Below are positions 5,924-7,493 of a stretch of DNA of 7,493 nt, in pieces. Both the position numbers and the translations under genes were made by a program. Position 1 is the stretch's first letter; each line of letters begins with the position of its first letter. This DNA is from an uncultured Muribaculaceae bacterium (lineage in GTDB: Bacteria > Bacteroidota > Bacteroidia > Bacteroidales > Muribaculaceae), in contig CAJTTA010000059.1 in the NCBI GenBank assembly GCA_910579305.1, forward strand, positions 1-7,493, read 5' to 3'. The notes under the pieces are model-generated. The model did not search any database. It saw only the letters and a program-made list of their open reading frames with translations, and had not been told where the DNA came from.

Positions 5924-7354
5924 ATGACTAACACTGAAAAGAACTTCAGAATCGAGTCCGACCTGCTCGGCTCGCGTGAGATTCCCAACGAAGCCCTATA
6001 TGGCGTGCAGACTCTGCGTGGCATAGAGAATTTCCAGATAAGCAATTTCCGCCTCTCTGCCTATCCCGAGTTCATCAAGGGCCTTGCTATCACCAAATGG
6101 GCTGCCGCTATGGCCAACTGTGAGCTTGGTGTGATCTCCGCCGAGAAGGAGCAGGCCATCATAGGCGCGTGCAAGGAGATGATCGACGGCAAGCTCGACG
6201 CTCACTTCCCCATCGACATGATCCAGGGTGGCGCCGGCACTACTACCAACATGTGTGCCAACGAGGTGATTGCCAACCGCGGCCTGCAGCTCATGGGCCA
6301 TAACCCCGGTGAGTATGAGTATCTCTCCTCACACGATGACGTGAACTGCGCGCAGTCGACCAACGATGCCTATCCCACATCCATCCACGTGGGACTCTGG
6401 CTCGCCAACATGCGCCTGAAAGAACACCTCATGCCGGTCATCAAGGCTCTCCATGACAAGGGCGAGGAATTCAAGCAGATTCTCAAGATAGGACGCACTC
6501 AGCTGCAGGATGCAGTGCCCATGACTCTCGGCCAGACATTCCACGGCTTTGCCTCCATTCTTGAAGATGAGATCAAGCATCTTGATGAGGCTGCCGCCGA
6601 TTTCCTCACTGTCAATATGGGAGCCACGGCCATAGGCACCGGTCTTACGGCTGAACCCGGCTATGCCGGGAAATGTGTGGCCGCCATGTGCAAAATCACA
6701 GGCTTTGAGTTCAGCCTGTCGCAGGATCTTGTGGGTGCTACTTCCGACACTTCCTGCCTCGTAGGTTATGCTGCCGCTCTGAAGCGCCTGGCTGTCAAGC
6801 TCAACAAGATATGCAATGACCTGCGTCTTCTCTCCAGCGGCCCCCGATGCGGCCTCGGCGAGATCAACCTGCCCCCCATGCAGCCCGGCTCATCGATCAT
6901 GCCCGGCAAGGTCAATCCCGTAATTCCCGAGGTGATGAGCCAGGTATGCTATAAGGTGATGGGCAACGAAACATGCGTGACAATGGCCGGCGACGCAGCC
7001 CAGATGGAGCTCAACGCCATGGAGCCTGTGATGGCACAGTGCGACTTTGAGTCGGTAGACCTCATGTGCAACGGCCTCGACACTCTGCTCTCCCGCTGCA
7101 TCACCGGCATCACGGCCAACGTCGACCGTTGCGACCGCTACGTACGCGACAGCATCTCGATCGTGACCGCCCTCAACCCTGTTATAGGCTACGACCATTC
7201 CACCGAGATTGCCAAAGAGGCTCTCAGCACCGGCCGCAGCGTCTATGACCTCGTGCTCGAGCATGGCATCCTCTCCAAGGAAGACCTCGACTTCATCCTC
7301 CTGCCCGAGAACATGATCAAGCCCGTGAAGCTCGACATCAAGCCCCTCAAGTAA
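5924..7354 (+). CDS. aspA: Aspartate ammonia-lyase (aspartase)
   Basis: Converts L-aspartate reversibly to fumarate and ammonia in the cytoplasm. In an anaerobic Bacteroidales this would feed fumarate respiration and succinate production, and release nitrogen. The 476 residues match the aspartase/fumarase superfamily along their whole length. Landmarks are QGGAGTTTNM at 101-110, QSTNDAYPT at 144-152, GRTQLQDAVPMTLGQ at 190-204, GATAIGTGL at 233-241, and the family signature GSSIMPGKVNPVIPE at 322-336. Within that signature Ser323 is the expected catalytic base, and Lys329 and Asn331 are substrate contacts. Aspartase rather than fumarase C is favoured by Gln193 in GRTQLQ (fumarases have His), NPVIPEV after the signature, and close overall resemblance to E. 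coli AspA including ICNDLRLLSSGPR at 296-308. Isoleucine codons are mainly ATC, unlike lysS. It starts 93 bp after gpsA and ends before a strong terminator, so it may be its own transcript. Confidence 0.95.
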   Translation: MTNTEKNFRIESDLLGSREIPNEALYGVQTLRGIENFQISNFRLSAYPEFIKGLAITKWAAAMANCELGVISAEKEQAIIGACKEMIDGKLDAHFPIDMIQGGAGTTTNMCANEVIANRGLQLMGHNPGEYEYLSSHDDVNCAQSTNDAYPTSIHVGLWLANMRLKEHLMPVIKALHDKGEEFKQILKIGRTQLQDAVPMTLGQTFHGFASILEDEIKHLDEAAADFLTVNMGATAIGTGLTAEPGYAGKCVAAMCKITGFEFSLSQDLVGATSDTSCLVGYAAALKRLAVKLNKICNDLRLLSSGPRCGLGEINLPPMQPGSSIMPGKVNPVIPEVMSQVCYKVMGNETCVTMAGDAAQMELNAMEPVMAQCDFESVDLMCNGLDTLLSRCITGITANVDRCDRYVRDSISIVTALNPVIGYDHSTEIAKEALSTGRSVYDLVLEHGILSKEDLDFILLPENMIKPVKLDIKPLK

Positions 7355-7385
7355 AGAGGAAATACGCTTAAGAGGATTTCCCTCT
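7355..7385 (+). repeat. Imperfect inverted repeat directly after the aspA stop
   Basis: AGAGGAAAT (7355-7363) can pair with ATTT-C-CCTCT (7376-7385) with one bulged C. A second AGAGG at 7371-7375 can pair instead with the same CCTCT (7381-7385) around a 5-nt loop, so two mutually exclusive hairpins are possible. No T-run follows. It probably belongs to the aspA 3' untranslated region upstream of the main terminator. Confidence 0.4.
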
Positions 7386-7402
7386 GAAGCGCCTGAATAC
7401 CC

Positions 7403-7450
7403 TATGCCCCGAGCCTGAGAAAACAGGCGCGGGGCATATTTTATTATTGC
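7403..7450 (+). terminator. Rho-independent terminator of aspA
   Basis: TATGCCCCG (7403-7411) pairs with CGGGGCATA (7430-7438). Inside, after an A/G mismatch, GCCTG (7413-7417) pairs with CAGGC (7424-7428) around an AGAAAA loop. The 14-bp GC-rich stem is followed by TTTTATTATTGC, a good T-rich tract. It lies 48 bp after the aspA stop and should end that transcript. Confidence 0.9.
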
Positions 7451-7493
7451 TGTCCGATAAAACTTGAAGATGGCAAAAAGGCATGGCTCGAAC

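Noticed and set aside
5924..7354. Fumarase C instead of aspartase for the last gene
   Set aside because: The two share the GSSIMPGKVNP signature, but GRTQLQ with Gln193, NPVIPEV and the close overall match to E. coli AspA favour aspartase.
7470..7493. Possible start of another plus-strand gene (ATG followed by GCA AAA AGG CAT GGC TCG AAC)
   Set aside because: Only eight codons before the window ends, with no recognisable promoter between it and the terminator. Could be a real gene or the edge of another element, but nothing here decides it.

Overview
The window reads as a chromosomal housekeeping segment from a member of the Bacteroidales, most likely from a relatively GC-rich family such as the Muribaculaceae. 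Three things point there. The lysS-gpsA pair encodes Bacteroidetes-type proteins. Two promoters match the Bacteroidetes primary sigma factor consensus (TTTG, about 19-20 nt, TAnnTTTG). No start codon is preceded by a clear Shine-Dalgarno sequence. The family-level placement is inference; no 16S or marker-gene comparison was possible.

The left half (54-3088) is a three-gene unit on the minus strand, transcribed from about 3120 toward position 1. The order is aroA (EPSP synthase, shikimate pathway), a metal-type ABC transporter permease whose ATG abuts the aroA stop codon, and a secreted Sel1-repeat protein. The right half is on the plus strand: lysS (class II lysyl-tRNA synthetase), gpsA (glycerol-3-phosphate dehydrogenase, phospholipid precursor supply) and aspA (aspartate ammonia-lyase, aspartate to fumarate plus ammonia). 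The two halves diverge from a 129-bp AT-rich intergenic region (3089-3217) holding two back-to-back promoters whose -33 boxes are only 5 bp apart.

A perfect 13-bp inverted repeat lies across the gpsA stop codon and may mark the end of the lysS-gpsA message or its 3' stability boundary. aspA ends at a strong hairpin plus T-rich tract. aspA prefers ATC for isoleucine while lysS and the start of gpsA prefer ATA, which fits aspA being the more highly expressed gene.

All six genes look intact. I see no mobile element, CRISPR array, RNA gene, prophage or defence island, and no sign of an undescribed multi-gene system. The points of interest are regulatory and architectural: the shared promoter region, the stop-codon hairpin, and an ABC permease with no partner subunits that is fused in operon structure to an amino-acid biosynthesis gene.
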